64,000 nucleotides of DNA from Lutibacillus sp052034115 (lineage in GTDB: Bacteria; Actinomycetota; Actinomycetes; Actinomycetales; Dermatophilaceae), in the NCBI GenBank assembly GCA_052034115.1, contig JBPOIZ010000011.1, positions 1-64,000 on the forward strand. Direction: 5' to 3'. The notes beneath the pieces are model-generated. The model was not told the origin of the DNA, did no database searches, and saw only the letters and a program-made list of their open reading frames with translations. Position 1 is the first letter of the stretch, and every line of letters starts with the position of its first letter. Positions 52,066-61,103 of this stretch are shown here, piece after piece. The position numbers and the translations under genes are program-made.

Positions 52066-53928
52066 CTACGAGATGTATTGCAGCGGTCGGCGAGCCGCGA
52101 GCGTCGACTGGGCCCGCCGCACGATCTGGAAGACGTCCTTGAGGTAGCGCTGCTCCGCGCTGGTCAGGTCATCCGGGCGCACGTGGTTGCTCGGCTCGCG
52201 GCCCTCGCGCACCTCTCGGGCTTGGCTGCGCAGCCGGATGTGGCTGACGAACTCGAAGGCGGAGACCAGGTCGCTGGCACGGCGCTCGCTGAGCTTGCCC
52301 GCCGCGGCCGCCGCCTCGACCCGGGCAGCGGTGTTCAGCTCCGGTATGCCGTTCTCCAGCGCGTAGATGCGGGCGACCTCGACGATGCTGGCGATGGCCC
52401 CGCGCTTGAGGTCGACGGTGTCGGCATGCTCGCCCTCCTTCTCCAGCACGAAGCCCCGGAAGAAGCCGAGCGGAGGTTGGTGCTCGGCACACGCCTTGGT
52501 CATGTGGGCGAGCATCCGGGAGGCATCCGGGCTGGCGCGCAGGACCTCCGCGCGAAGTTCGTCGACCATCCCAGCTGCCCCGACGAGGGGCCGCATGTCG
52601 AAGAAGATACTCGCGTTGACCAGGGCATCGGCCCGCGGCGCCTCCATCCAGGTGCCGAACGTGCGCCGCCATACGGTGAAGGGCTGGCGCCAGGCCTCCG
52701 TGGTGGCCATCACCTCGCCCTTGCACAGGGGATACCCGCAGGCCTCCAGCCGGGTGACCATGCGCCGGGCAACCTCGCGGAAGTATGGCGCGTGCTCCGG
52801 CCGGACGTCGTCGGAGATGACCATGGCGTTGTCCTGGTCACCGGCCAGCCCGAGCTCGGTGCGAGCCTGCGACCCGAGGACCACCCAGGCGTAGGGCACC
52901 GGTGGGGCGCCCAGCTCCTCCCGCACCATGTCCAGGAGCCGCACTTCGACGGCGTCGCGGACGGTGGTGATGACGCGCGCGATGTCGGAGGCGCTGGCAT
53001 CGTCGGCGACGAGTTGCGCCACCATTTGCGGCAGGCGCCGTGCCGAGGCCGCCAGCCCGTCGACGGTCTGCTGCTTCTTGATGTCCCCGACGACGTAGAC
53101 CGGGTTGTCGTGCTGGAGGCGGATCAGGTCGGTGCTGCTGACCACCCCGACGACTCGTTCCCCGTCGATCAGCGGCACGTGGTGGATCCCCCGGGCCACC
53201 ATGTCGAGGAGAATCTCGAAGGCCAGCGCATCGGCGGGCGCGGTGACCGGCTCCGTGGTCATGATCGAGGACACCGGTTCATCGACGGCGCGCCCCTGGG
53301 CCACGACCCGGTTGCGCAGATCGCGGTCGGTGACGATACCGACCAGCCTGCCGCCGTCGAGGACGAGCAACGAGGACACCGAACGATCCCGCATCGTCTC
53401 GGCAGCCTCCCGGATCGTGGCCGACGGCACGGTCCACAGCGGCTCGCGGTGGACCAGTTGCCGGGCGCTGGCCCGCAGCACGGGGGCGCCATGGTCCGAC
53501 ACCCGGACCGACTCGGCCGCCTCGCGGATGCGGGCCCGGATGCGTGAGACGTAGTACGCCTCGAACTCGGGGCTCTGGGCGGCGACCTCCCGGAAGACCT
53601 CCCCCGGCATGACCAGGACAAGGGTGTCCTCGATCGCGGTGATGTAGTTCTTGAAGGCCCCGCCGCGCAGCAGGGTCGACATACCGAAGCCGGCCCCCAC
53701 GCCACGGCGATCGAGCAGAGTCCCCTCGGCGTCGACGAGATCCACCGCGCCGGAGCGGATGACATACAGGACATCGCTGGCCTGGCCCAGGCTGAGGATG
53801 GCGCTGCCGCGACGGTAGTACCGCACCTCCAGCTGCGCTGGCAGGGCACTGAGCGTAGCGGGCGGCAGCACGTCGAAGGGCGGCGTCGCGGCGAGGAAGT
53901 CGCGGACCTCGGTCAGCTCGGTGTCCAT
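52066..53928 (-). CDS. cNMP-binding, CBS and DUF294 nucleotidyltransferase signal-transduction protein
   Basis: 620 aa. Domains in order: cyclic-nucleotide-binding fold at residues of about 10-125 (YYRRGSAILSLGQASDVLYVIRSG), paired CBS domains at about 160-285 (SVSSLLVLDGGRLVGIVTDRDLRNR; GIHHVPLIDGERVVGVVSSTDLIR), then a DUF294 nucleotidyltransferase with VVLGSQARTELGLAGDQDNAMV near 351 and a C-terminal helical DUF294_C domain. The layout resembles GlnD-like sensors that adenylylate or uridylylate partners in response to nucleotides. Transcribed with the exonuclease. Confidence 0.9.
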   Translation of the reverse strand: MDTELTEVRDFLAATPPFDVLPPATLSALPAQLEVRYYRRGSAILSLGQASDVLYVIRSGAVDLVDAEGTLLDRRGVGAGFGMSTLLRGGAFKNYITAIEDTLVLVMPGEVFREVAAQSPEFEAYYVSRIRARIREAAESVRVSDHGAPVLRASARQLVHREPLWTVPSATIREAAETMRDRSVSSLLVLDGGRLVGIVTDRDLRNRVVAQGRAVDEPVSSIMTTEPVTAPADALAFEILLDMVARGIHHVPLIDGERVVGVVSSTDLIRLQHDNPVYVVGDIKKQQTVDGLAASARRLPQMVAQLVADDASASDIARVITTVRDAVEVRLLDMVREELGAPPVPYAWVVLGSQARTELGLAGDQDNAMVISDDVRPEHAPYFREVARRMVTRLEACGYPLCKGEVMATTEAWRQPFTVWRRTFGTWMEAPRADALVNASIFFDMRPLVGAAGMVDELRAEVLRASPDASRMLAHMTKACAEHQPPLGFFRGFVLEKEGEHADTVDLKRGAIASIVEVARIYALENGIPELNTAARVEAAAAAGKLSERRASDLVSAFEFVSHIRLRSQAREVREGREPSNHVRPDDLTSAEQRYLKDVFQIVRRAQSTLAARRPLQYIS

Positions 53929-53991
53929 CGGTCCGCATCATGGCATGCCAGGACCGGTATGGCGACGGCGCGGCACGTCCGCCACGAGGTT

Positions 53992-54012
53992 ATCTTGACA
54001 CAGTCCAGAAAA
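53992..54012 (+). promoter_or_regulatory. FurA box overlapping furA promoter
   Basis: ATCTTGACACAGTCCAGAAA resembles the mycobacterial furA-katG operator (TCTTGACT-n-ATTCCAGAAAA as I recall it). TTGACA within it can serve as a -35 element. It predicts FurA autoregulation of furA-katG. Confidence 0.75.
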
Positions 54013-54028
54013 CGCGAGAAGGTGCGGC

Positions 54029-54466
54029 ATGGAGTCATTCGCCCCGGCCCTGCGCCAGGTCGGGCTACGGGTCACCGCACCCCGGCTCGCCGTCCTGGGC
54101 GCCGTGGGTGAGCACCCCCATGCCGACACCGGAACGATCCTTGCCGCAAGCCAGGTCCGCCTGCCGAGCGTGTCCCGTCAAGCCGTCTATGACTGCCTGG
54201 AAGCGCTCACCGAAGCCGGCCTGGTTCGGCGCATCCAGCCCGCCGGGTCGCTGGCTCGATATGAGCTGCGTGCCGGCGACAACCACCACCACGTCGTGTG
54301 CCGGCACTGCGGCGCCGTCGCCGACGTCGACTGCGCCGTGGGCTACCGCCCCTGCCTGACGGCATCCGAGGATCACGGCTACGTCCTCGACGAGGCCGAG
54401 GTCACCTACTGGGGCACCTGCCCGAACTGCACCGCGACACCACCCACCACGCTCCCGTCCAGGTGA
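54029..54466 (+). CDS. furA: FurA-type peroxide-responsive repressor
   Basis: 145 aa. Fur-family winged helix (LRVTAPRLAVLGAVGEHPHADTG; VSRQAVYDCLEALTEAGLVRRI) followed by the dimerisation and metal domain with NHHHVVCRHCGAVADVDC near residue 84 and CPNC near 130, the structural zinc cysteines. ATG with GAGAAGG upstream. It lies directly before katG with a 26-bp gap and has its own box at the promoter. Represses furA-katG until the metal site is oxidised by peroxide. Confidence 0.93.
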   Translation: MESFAPALRQVGLRVTAPRLAVLGAVGEHPHADTGTILAASQVRLPSVSRQAVYDCLEALTEAGLVRRIQPAGSLARYELRAGDNHHHVVCRHCGAVADVDCAVGYRPCLTASEDHGYVLDEAEVTYWGTCPNCTATPPTTLPSR

Positions 54467-54492
54467 GCGGCGACACCACCCGAGAGGACGTC

Positions 54493-56742
54493 ATGTCGAT
54501 CCACGATGACACCGATCAGCACGGCGCGACGAGCGCTGCGGCAGGCTCTGGCGACGCCGAGGTCAAGGAGATGAACGAGCCGGGGCCGGCCGCATCCGGG
54601 GGCTGCCCGGTGCCGCACGCACTCGTCCCGCCGACGCAGGGCGACGCCAACCACCAGTGGTGGCCCAACCGGCTCAACCTGAAGATCCTCGCCAAGAACC
54701 AACCCGCCGTGAACCCACTGGGCGCAGACTTCGACTACGCGGCCGCGTTCAGCGCCCTGGACCTGGCCGAGGTCAAGCGTGACATCGAGGCGGTGCTCAC
54801 CACTTCGCAGGACTGGTGGCCGGCCGACTACGGACACTACGGCCCCCTGATGATCCGGATGGCGTGGCACTCGGCGGGCACCTACCGCGTGCAGGACGGA
54901 CGAGGCGGCGGCGGCACCGGCCAGCAACGGTTCGCCCCCCTCAACAGCTGGCCGGACAACGGCAACCTCGACAAGGCCCGCCGGCTGCTGTGGCCGGTGA
55001 AGAAGAAGTACGGCAAGGCGCTGTCCTGGGCCGACCTGATGATCCTCACCGGCAACGTCGCGCTGGAGTCGATGGGCTTCACCACCTTCGGCTTCGCCGG
55101 TGGGCGCGTCGATGCGTGGGAGCCGGACGACGACGTCTACTGGGGCTCGGAGACCGAATGGCTCGGCGACGCCCGCTACACCGGCGAGCGCGACCTGGAG
55201 AACCCGCTCGCCGCCGTCCAGATGGGTCTGATCTACGTCAACCCCGAAGGCCCCAACGGCAACCCCGACCCGCTCGGTTCGGGTCGGGACGTCCGCGAGA
55301 CGTTCGCCCGTATGGCGATGAACGACGAGGAGACCGTGGCCCTGACCGCCGGGGGCCACACCTTCGGCAAGGCCCATGGCGCCGCTGACCCCGGCGTGAA
55401 CGTCGGACCGGAGCCCGAGGGCGCGGCCCTGGAGTTGCAGGGCCTGGGCTGGAAGAACGCGCACGGCACCGGCGTCGGCACCGACGCGATCACCAGCGGC
55501 ATCGAGGGTGCGTGGACCCCGACCCCGATCCAGTGGGACAACTCCTACTTCGAGACGCTCTTCCGGTACGACTGGGAGCTGACCAAGAGCCCGGCAGGGG
55601 CGAATCAGTGGCGCCCGGCCAACGGTGCGGGGGCCGCCGACGTCCCGGACGCGGCCGACCCCGACAAGCGGCACGCGCCGATGATGACCACGGCGGACAT
55701 GGCGATGCGCATGGATCCGGCCTACGAGAAGATCTCCCGCCGGTTCCTCGAGCACCCGGACGAGTTCGCCGACGCCTTCGCTCGGGCGTGGTTCAAGCTG
55801 ACCCACCGTGACATGGGCCCCCGCTCGCGCTACCTCGGGCCCGTGGGGCGGGCCGAGGAGCGGCTCTGGCAGGACCGGATCCCGGACAACGACCGCGGCA
55901 CCACCGCCGGCGACGTCGCCGCCGCCAAGGCGGTCATCGAGGCCAGCGGTCTGACGGTCAGTCAACTCGTCAAGACCGCCTGGGCTGCCGCGGCCAGCTT
56001 CCGCGGCAGCGACAAGCGTGGCGGAGCCAACGGTGGCCGGATCCGACTCGAGCCACAGCGCAGCTGGGACGTCAACGACCCCGCCGACCTGGCCGTCGTC
56101 ATCTCCCGATTGGAGGAGCTGGCGCCCCAGACCAACCTCTCCTTCGCCGATCTCGTCGTCCTGGCCGGCAACGTCGGGGTCGAGCAGGCGGCGCGCGCCG
56201 CGGGGGTCGAGATCGAGGTCCCGTTCACGCCGGGCCGCGGTGACGCGACCCAGGAGCAGACCGATGTGGAGTCGTTCGGCTACCTCGAGCCGACCGCCGA
56301 TGGCTTCCGCAACTACGAGCGGGCCAGCAACCTGCTGCCCGCGGAGTATCTGCTCATCGACCGGGCGAACCTGCTCGGACTGACCGCGCCGGAGATGACC
56401 GTGCTGGTCGGCGGCCTGCGGGTGCTCGGCGCGAACTCGGGCGGTTCCGGCCTCGGTGTCCTCACCGACCGGGTGGGCGTGCTGTCGACCGACTTCTTCG
56501 TCAACCTCCTCGACCTGGGCACGACGTGGTCCGGCGAGGCGGGCTCGGAACGCTTCAGCGGCCGCGGCCCGGCCGGCCAGGAATGGACCGGCAGCCGAGC
56601 CGACCTCGTCTTCGGGTCCAACTCCGAGCTGCGCGCCGTGGCCGAGGTGTACGCCAGCGACGACGCCACCGAGAAGTTCGTCCGCGACTTCGTCGCGGCG
56701 TGGGCCAAGGTCATGGACGCCGATCGGTTCGACGCGCACTGA
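54493..56742 (+). CDS. katG: Catalase-peroxidase
   Basis: 749 aa, standard length. ATG with GAGAGGA upstream. The distal haem pocket MIRMAWHSAGTYR near residue 120 gives catalytic Arg, Trp and His; proximal ALTAGGHTFGKAHG near 285 gives the haem-ligand His. The Met-Tyr-Trp adduct residues are present (AWHS Trp, IYVNPEGPNG Tyr, RMAMNDEET Met). The second, non-haem peroxidase-like domain is intact. Detoxifies hydrogen peroxide and activates isoniazid-type prodrugs. Co-transcribed with furA. Confidence 0.97.
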   Translation: MSIHDDTDQHGATSAAAGSGDAEVKEMNEPGPAASGGCPVPHALVPPTQGDANHQWWPNRLNLKILAKNQPAVNPLGADFDYAAAFSALDLAEVKRDIEAVLTTSQDWWPADYGHYGPLMIRMAWHSAGTYRVQDGRGGGGTGQQRFAPLNSWPDNGNLDKARRLLWPVKKKYGKALSWADLMILTGNVALESMGFTTFGFAGGRVDAWEPDDDVYWGSETEWLGDARYTGERDLENPLAAVQMGLIYVNPEGPNGNPDPLGSGRDVRETFARMAMNDEETVALTAGGHTFGKAHGAADPGVNVGPEPEGAALELQGLGWKNAHGTGVGTDAITSGIEGAWTPTPIQWDNSYFETLFRYDWELTKSPAGANQWRPANGAGAADVPDAADPDKRHAPMMTTADMAMRMDPAYEKISRRFLEHPDEFADAFARAWFKLTHRDMGPRSRYLGPVGRAEERLWQDRIPDNDRGTTAGDVAAAKAVIEASGLTVSQLVKTAWAAAASFRGSDKRGGANGGRIRLEPQRSWDVNDPADLAVVISRLEELAPQTNLSFADLVVLAGNVGVEQAARAAGVEIEVPFTPGRGDATQEQTDVESFGYLEPTADGFRNYERASNLLPAEYLLIDRANLLGLTAPEMTVLVGGLRVLGANSGGSGLGVLTDRVGVLSTDFFVNLLDLGTTWSGEAGSERFSGRGPAGQEWTGSRADLVFGSNSELRAVAEVYASDDATEKFVRDFVAAWAKVMDADRFDAH

Positions 56743-56763
56743 TCCACCCACCGCACGACCACT

Positions 56764-56796
56764 GCGGGCCCACCCGGACCGAGCGGGTGGGCCCGC
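56764..56796 (+). terminator. Hairpin after katG
   Basis: Perfect 13-bp stem GCGGGCCCACCCG (56764-56776) with CGGGTGGGCCCGC (56784-56796), loop GACCGAG, 21 bp after the katG stop. Confidence 0.8.
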
Positions 56797-56863
56797 AACA
56801 TGATGTCTTGGGAATCACGTTCCGCACGGCGGCTCGGCCGACAGGAGCGGCATTCCGGCGCCA

Positions 56864-56869
56864 TACAGT
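56864..56869 (+). promoter_or_regulatory. Candidate ahpC -10 box TACAGT
   Basis: TACAGT within CCATACAGTTGTTATG, about 44 bp before the chosen ahpC start. An in-frame ATG at 56874 lies just after it, which could be used as a 13-residue-longer start. Confidence 0.4.
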
Positions 56870-56912
56870 TGTTATGCCGTCCACTACCCAAAGGTTCGAG
56901 GTTCTGCCAGTC

Positions 56913-57476
56913 ATGTCCCTGATCAACACCGAGGTCAAGCCGTTCTCCGCCACCGCGTTCTTCCGCGGTTCCTTCGTCGACGTCAGCGACGCGGACCTGC
57001 GCGGGAAGTGGGCGATCGTCTTTTTCTACCCGGCCGACTTCACCTTCGTGTGCCCCACCGAGCTCGGCGACCTCGCCGACCACTACGCCGAGCTGCAGAG
57101 CCTGGGGGTCGAGGTGTTCTCCGTCTCGACCGACACCCACTTCGTGCACAAGGCCTGGCACGACGCCTCGGAGACCATCGGCAAGATCCAGTACTACATG
57201 GTGGGCGACCCCACCGGCGCCATCAGCACCAGCTTCGGCGTCATGCGTGAGGGTCAGGGCCTGGCCGACCGCGGGACCTTCGTCATCGACCCCGACGGCG
57301 TCATCCAGGTCATGGAGATCACCTGCGAGGGCGTTGGCCGCAACGCCGCCGAACTGCTCCGCAAGGTCAAGGCCGCGCAGTACGTCCGCAACCACCCCGG
57401 TGAGGTCTGCCCGGCCAAGTGGGAAGAGGGCGCCAAGACCCTCGCCCCGGGCCTGGACCTCGTCGGCAAGATCTGA
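56913..57476 (+). CDS. ahpC: Alkyl hydroperoxide reductase subunit C (typical 2-Cys peroxiredoxin)
   Basis: 187 aa, exactly the AhpC length when started at the ATG before SLINTEVKPF. The peroxidatic Cys is in FTFVCPTEL (Cys47) and the resolving Cys in GEVCPAKW (Cys165). YPADFTF and the C-terminal GLDLVGKI are enterobacterial-type AhpC features rather than the mycobacterial AhpC/AhpD type. Reduces hydroperoxides and is recycled by AhpF downstream. Separated from ahpF by a strong hairpin. Confidence 0.96.
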   Translation: MSLINTEVKPFSATAFFRGSFVDVSDADLRGKWAIVFFYPADFTFVCPTELGDLADHYAELQSLGVEVFSVSTDTHFVHKAWHDASETIGKIQYYMVGDPTGAISTSFGVMREGQGLADRGTFVIDPDGVIQVMEITCEGVGRNAAELLRKVKAAQYVRNHPGEVCPAKWEEGAKTLAPGLDLVGKI

Positions 57477-57489
57477 CGTCGCCGCCAGG

Positions 57490-57539
57490 CCGCATCGGTC
57501 GCCGGTCTGCGCCCTGACGCGGGCCGGCGACCGATGCGG
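57490..57539 (+). terminator. Perfect 16-bp hairpin between ahpC and ahpF
   Basis: CCGCATCGGTCGCCGG (57490-57505) and its exact complement (57524-57539), loop 18 nt, no U-tract. It lies 13 bp after ahpC and about 80 bp before ahpF. It probably lowers read-through or stabilises the ahpC message so that AhpC exceeds AhpF. Confidence 0.75.
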
Positions 57540-57616
57540 GTGACGACCCCACCCGCCGCTCCTTCGACTCCGCCATCGTGCTGCTGCCACCCAGCAGCCC
57601 AGCCAAGGAACCCATC

Positions 57617-59224
57617 GTGCTCGACGCCACCTTGACCGCCTCGCTGAAGACCTACCTGGAGCTGCTCCGCCAGCCGATCGAGCTGGTCGCCTCGCTCGAC
57701 GAACGACCGGCCTCGACACAGACCGTGGAGTTGCTGGGGCAGATCGCGGCGCTGAGCGACAAGATCACGGTTCGCACCGACGGCACCGACGCGCGGCGGC
57801 CCTCGTTCGCCGTCACCCGGCCGGGCGAGGACGTCGGCGTGCGCTTCGCCGGGCTGCCCCTCGGGCACGAGTTCACCTCGCTCGTTCTGGCCCTGCTCCA
57901 GGTCGGCGGCCATCCCAGCACGGTGGCCAGCGAGACCCTCGAGGCGATCCGCGGACTGCGCGGGACGCATCACTTCGAGACCTACATGTCGCTGACCTGC
58001 CAGAACTGCCCGGATGTCGTCCAGGCGCTCAATCTCATGGCGATCCTCAACCCGAACATCAGCCATGTCGCGATCGAGGGCGGGGTGTTCCAAGGCGAGG
58101 TGGAGGCGCGCAAGATCCTCGCCGTCCCGACCGTCTACAAGGACGGGGCGCTCTTCGGCCAGGGCCGTCTGTCGGTCGAGGAGATCATCGCCAAGCTGGA
58201 CACCGGCGCCGCTGACCGCGAGGTCGAGCGCATCAATGCCATGGCCCCGTATGACGTCCTGGTCGTGGGGGGCGGCCCGGCCGGCGCCGCTGCCGCTGTC
58301 TATGCGGCCCGCAAGGGCATCCGCACCGGCATGGTCGTGGAGCGGCTCGGCGGTCAGGTGATGGACACCATGGCCATCGAGAACCTCATCTCGGTGCTGC
58401 ACACCGAAGGCCCGCAGCTCGGCGCGGCGCTCGAAGCGCATGTGCGCACGTACAACGTGGAGATCATGGCCAACCAGCGGGCGGCGACCCTCACGCCGGC
58501 CGACGAGGTGGGCGGCCTGGCGACGATCACCCTGGACAGTGGCGCCACGGTGAGCTCCCGCACGGTGATCGTCACGACGGGTGCCCGCTGGCGCACCATG
58601 GGTGTGCCCGGCGAGGACGACTACCGCAACAAGGGCGTGACGTTCTGCCCGCACTGCGACGGCCCGCTGTTCACGGGCAAGCGGGTGGCGGTCATCGGCG
58701 GTGGCAACTCCGGGATCGAAGCCGCCATCGACCTCGCCGGTGTGGCCGCCCACGTCACTGTCGTCGAGTTCCTCGGCGAGCTGCGCGCCGATGCTGTCCT
58801 GCAGCGCACCCTGAACAGCCTTCCGAATGTCGACGTGGTGCTCAACGCCCGGACCACCGAAGTGCTCGGCGATGGTGCGTCGGTCACCGGGTTGACCTAC
58901 GAGGACCGCGCCACCGGTTCGCCGCGCCACCTTGACGTCGAGGGGGTGTTCGTCCAGATCGGTCTGCTGCCGAACAGCGAGTGGGTCGATGGCGTGCTCG
59001 ACCTCTCACCTCGGAAGGAGATCGTCATCGACGGCCGGGGGCGGACGTCGGTGCCTGGGGTCTTCGCGGCCGGGGACGCCACGACGGTTCCCTACAAGCA
59101 GATCGTCATCGCCTTGGGGGCGGGGGCGACCGCTGCGCTTGCTGCCTTCGACCACCTGATCCGCACCGGCCCGCCGCCGGCGTCCGTCGCACCTGCGCGC
59201 GAGCCCGCACTGGCCGAGGCCTGA
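57617..59224 (+). CDS. ahpF: Alkyl hydroperoxide reductase subunit F (flavoprotein disulfide reductase)
   Basis: 535 aa from the GTG at 57617 (AAGGAA six bases upstream; LDATLTASLKTYLELL is the family N-terminus). The N-terminal double-thioredoxin domain has CQNCPDVV near 127; the FAD domain GGGPAGAAAAVYAARKG near 221; the NAD(P) domain GGGNSGIEAAIDLAG near 365; redox centre CPHCDGP near 344; GVFAAGDATTVPYKQI near 485. Transfers electrons from NADH through FAD and two disulfides to AhpC. A GTG at 57578 would add 13 residues. Confidence 0.95.
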   Translation: MLDATLTASLKTYLELLRQPIELVASLDERPASTQTVELLGQIAALSDKITVRTDGTDARRPSFAVTRPGEDVGVRFAGLPLGHEFTSLVLALLQVGGHPSTVASETLEAIRGLRGTHHFETYMSLTCQNCPDVVQALNLMAILNPNISHVAIEGGVFQGEVEARKILAVPTVYKDGALFGQGRLSVEEIIAKLDTGAADREVERINAMAPYDVLVVGGGPAGAAAAVYAARKGIRTGMVVERLGGQVMDTMAIENLISVLHTEGPQLGAALEAHVRTYNVEIMANQRAATLTPADEVGGLATITLDSGATVSSRTVIVTTGARWRTMGVPGEDDYRNKGVTFCPHCDGPLFTGKRVAVIGGGNSGIEAAIDLAGVAAHVTVVEFLGELRADAVLQRTLNSLPNVDVVLNARTTEVLGDGASVTGLTYEDRATGSPRHLDVEGVFVQIGLLPNSEWVDGVLDLSPRKEIVIDGRGRTSVPGVFAAGDATTVPYKQIVIALGAGATAALAAFDHLIRTGPPPASVAPAREPALAEA

Positions 59225-59361
59225 CCGGCCTACGTAACAGGCTGACGCCTGGCCGGCCGGCGTGACACCCCTGACGGCGGCACCCCGCGTGGTGCGGCCC
59301 GGTCGTGACGACGGGTCATCCCAACGTGACACGGTCGCGGGCGAGGTGATGGGGTCAGCTC

Positions 59362-59730
59362 ATGAGCGAGCTGACGATCCTGCACAACCCCCGGTGCTCG
59401 AACTCCCGGGCCGCCCTTGCCGCGGCCGAGTCCGGTGGGGCCAGCCCGCACGTGGTCCGCTATCTCGACGAGCCGCTGGACTCGACGCAGCTCGCCAAGC
59501 TCCTCGACATCCTGCAGGACCCGCCGTCGGCGCTGGTGCGACGCGACCCGCTGTTCGCCGAGCTCGGCCTGACCGAGTCCGACGTCGAGCAAGCCGAGCA
59601 GGTGGTGGCGGTGTTGACCGCGCATCCGCAGCTCCTGCAGCGACCGGTCCTGATCCGCGGGGGGCGCGCCATCATCGGGCGCCCGCGTGAGCGCATGCTC
59701 GCCTTCCTCGGCCTACCCCTCGGGGACTGA
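59362..59730 (+). CDS. ArsC/Spx-type thioredoxin-fold protein (arsenate reductase-like)
   Basis: 122 aa. TILHNPRCSNSRAAL has the single active Cys (residue 12) of glutaredoxin-coupled ArsC; ALVRRDPLFAELGL and LLQRPVLIRGGRAIIGRPRE complete the ArsC pattern. No other ars gene is near, so it may be an ArsC-like oxidoreductase of the peroxide block rather than true arsenic resistance. Overlaps the end of the minus-strand VTC gene by 18 bp. Confidence 0.85.
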   Translation: MSELTILHNPRCSNSRAALAAAESGGASPHVVRYLDEPLDSTQLAKLLDILQDPPSALVRRDPLFAELGLTESDVEQAEQVVAVLTAHPQLLQRPVLIRGGRAIIGRPRERMLAFLGLPLGD

Positions 59731-60507
59731 CGCCAGCGGGACGATCCCCGGCAGACGGCGCACGGTGCGGCGCCACGTGGCCTGGGGCAGCTCGGGATGG
59801 AACAGCGCGACTCCGGTGGCGTACTTGGAGATCCGCGCCGGCCTGGACCCCAGCGACCAGAGCAGTCGATCCATGCTGCACGCAGCGCCCGCGGTCTTCG
59901 TCTCGACGACGACAAGGTCGGGCGCGCCCAGGGCCCGGTCGGTCGCCGGTTCGGTCCAGGTCAACGCCGCATCGAGGGTCAGCCGCGCCGAGTCACCCGG
60001 CAGGAGCACGGTCGCCCGCCGGTAGCTCGTCACCAGGGCGGGGTGCAATGCAGAAGGGTCGAGGACGGGGACCTGTGCAGCCGCCAATCGCCCAGCGACG
60101 AAGTCGGTGTGCGGGCCGGGCAGGGCGCCCGGCAGACCGTCGTCGGTGTCGACCACGATCCGGTCTTTGACCGTGAAGCGGCCGTGCCGCGTCTTGACCT
60201 CCAGCCAGTGCTGGCCGGAGTCGAGGTAGACCCGTCGACGCACCTTGAACCGACGCCGCCGCTTCTGGGCCGCCCCGCGGTATGACGTCCAGGCGTCGGT
60301 GTCGTAGTAGGTGGACCGGTAGCCGAAGGTCCGCAGGCCGTCGATGTCGAGCACCCGAGCCTGGTCCGGCAACAGATCGATCAGCACCCCGGCATCGGCG
60401 CAGGAGAGCAGGTACTTGCGGTCGACGCGGGTCAGCAACCCCGCGTGATCGACGAGCTCGGCCAGACCGACCGACCCGCGGGAGTCCAAGCCGGCCAGGC
60501 CGCTCAT
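59713..60507 (-). CDS. VTC-domain protein (polyphosphate polymerase-like)
   Basis: 264 aa. The CYTH/VTC tunnel fold is indicated by VDRKYLLS near residue 28, YRSTYYDTDAWTSYRGAAQ, RRRFKVRRRVYLDSGQHWLEVKTRHGRFTVKDR with the alternating basic strands, and VVVETKTAG near 199 with the metal-binding Glu and a catalytic-type Lys. The yeast VTC4 relative makes polyphosphate from ATP. The start overlaps the DUF4956 stop by ATGA, so this is a two-gene unit. Confidence 0.83.
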   Translation of the reverse strand: MSGLAGLDSRGSVGLAELVDHAGLLTRVDRKYLLSCADAGVLIDLLPDQARVLDIDGLRTFGYRSTYYDTDAWTSYRGAAQKRRRRFKVRRRVYLDSGQHWLEVKTRHGRFTVKDRIVVDTDDGLPGALPGPHTDFVAGRLAAAQVPVLDPSALHPALVTSYRRATVLLPGDSARLTLDAALTWTEPATDRALGAPDLVVVETKTAGAACSMDRLLWSLGSRPARISKYATGVALFHPELPQATWRRTVRRLPGIVPLASVPEG

Positions 60508-61103
60508 GGCCGGGCCTCGGCGAGCTCGCGCCCGACGGGCACCTGCGCCGAGGCCGCGGTGCGTCCCTGGGGCATCCGGTAGCGCACTTCGACGGTGGTG
60601 GTGTCGTTGACCAGGTCGAGCTTGCGCACCGAGACTCCGTGGACCTGCGCGCCGAGCCGCACGCTGCAGACCGCGCCCAGCTCGGCCTCGTCGGCATACG
60701 CCCCGTCGAGCACCAGCACCTGACGCCGATAGCCCGGCAGCAGACGCGGGTGGTCCACGACGTACATTGCGCCGACGATGCCGGCCATGAGTGCCACCGA
60801 GACGGCGATCGAGGAGCCGAGCCCACCGATGAGGCCGATCGCCAGGGCGGAGAAGTAGTAGGCGATCTCGTGCTGGGCCAACTCGTCGGAACGCAACCGG
60901 ATGATGGACAGGACGCCGAAGAGGCCCAGGCCCAGACCGACGCCCACGGCTGCCGTCGCGAGGATGCCTGAGACGGCGAGGACACCGATGTTGACCCCGA
61001 CATAGGCCACGACCAGGTCCCGGCGCCGGTGACGCGGGAAATACAGAGCGACCAGAGTCGCCACCGCGGCGAGGTCGGCGAGGGCGAGCAGGAGTGCAGA
61101 CAT
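60504..61103 (-). CDS. DUF4956 membrane protein
   Basis: 199 aa from the ATG at 61103 with GGAGGA five bases upstream. Four spans: SALLLALADLAAVATLVALYF, LVVAYVGVNIGVLAVSGILA, AYYFSALAIGLIGGLGSSI, AVSVALMAGIVGAMYVV; then a cytosolic domain. GLFGVLSIIRLRSDELAQHEIAYYF is the conserved DUF4956 segment. Its regular partner is a VTC protein, and together they may form a polyphosphate-synthesising membrane complex. Confidence 0.85.
   Translation of the reverse strand: MSALLLALADLAAVATLVALYFPRHRRRDLVVAYVGVNIGVLAVSGILATAAVGVGLGLGLFGVLSIIRLRSDELAQHEIAYYFSALAIGLIGGLGSSIAVSVALMAGIVGAMYVVDHPRLLPGYRRQVLVLDGAYADEAELGAVCSVRLGAQVHGVSVRKLDLVNDTTTVEVRYRMPQGRTAASAQVPVGRELAEARP

Noticed and set aside
59362..59730. 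Arsenic resistance operon
   Set aside because: Only an ArsC-like protein is present; no arsR, arsB or acr3 gene is seen nearby.
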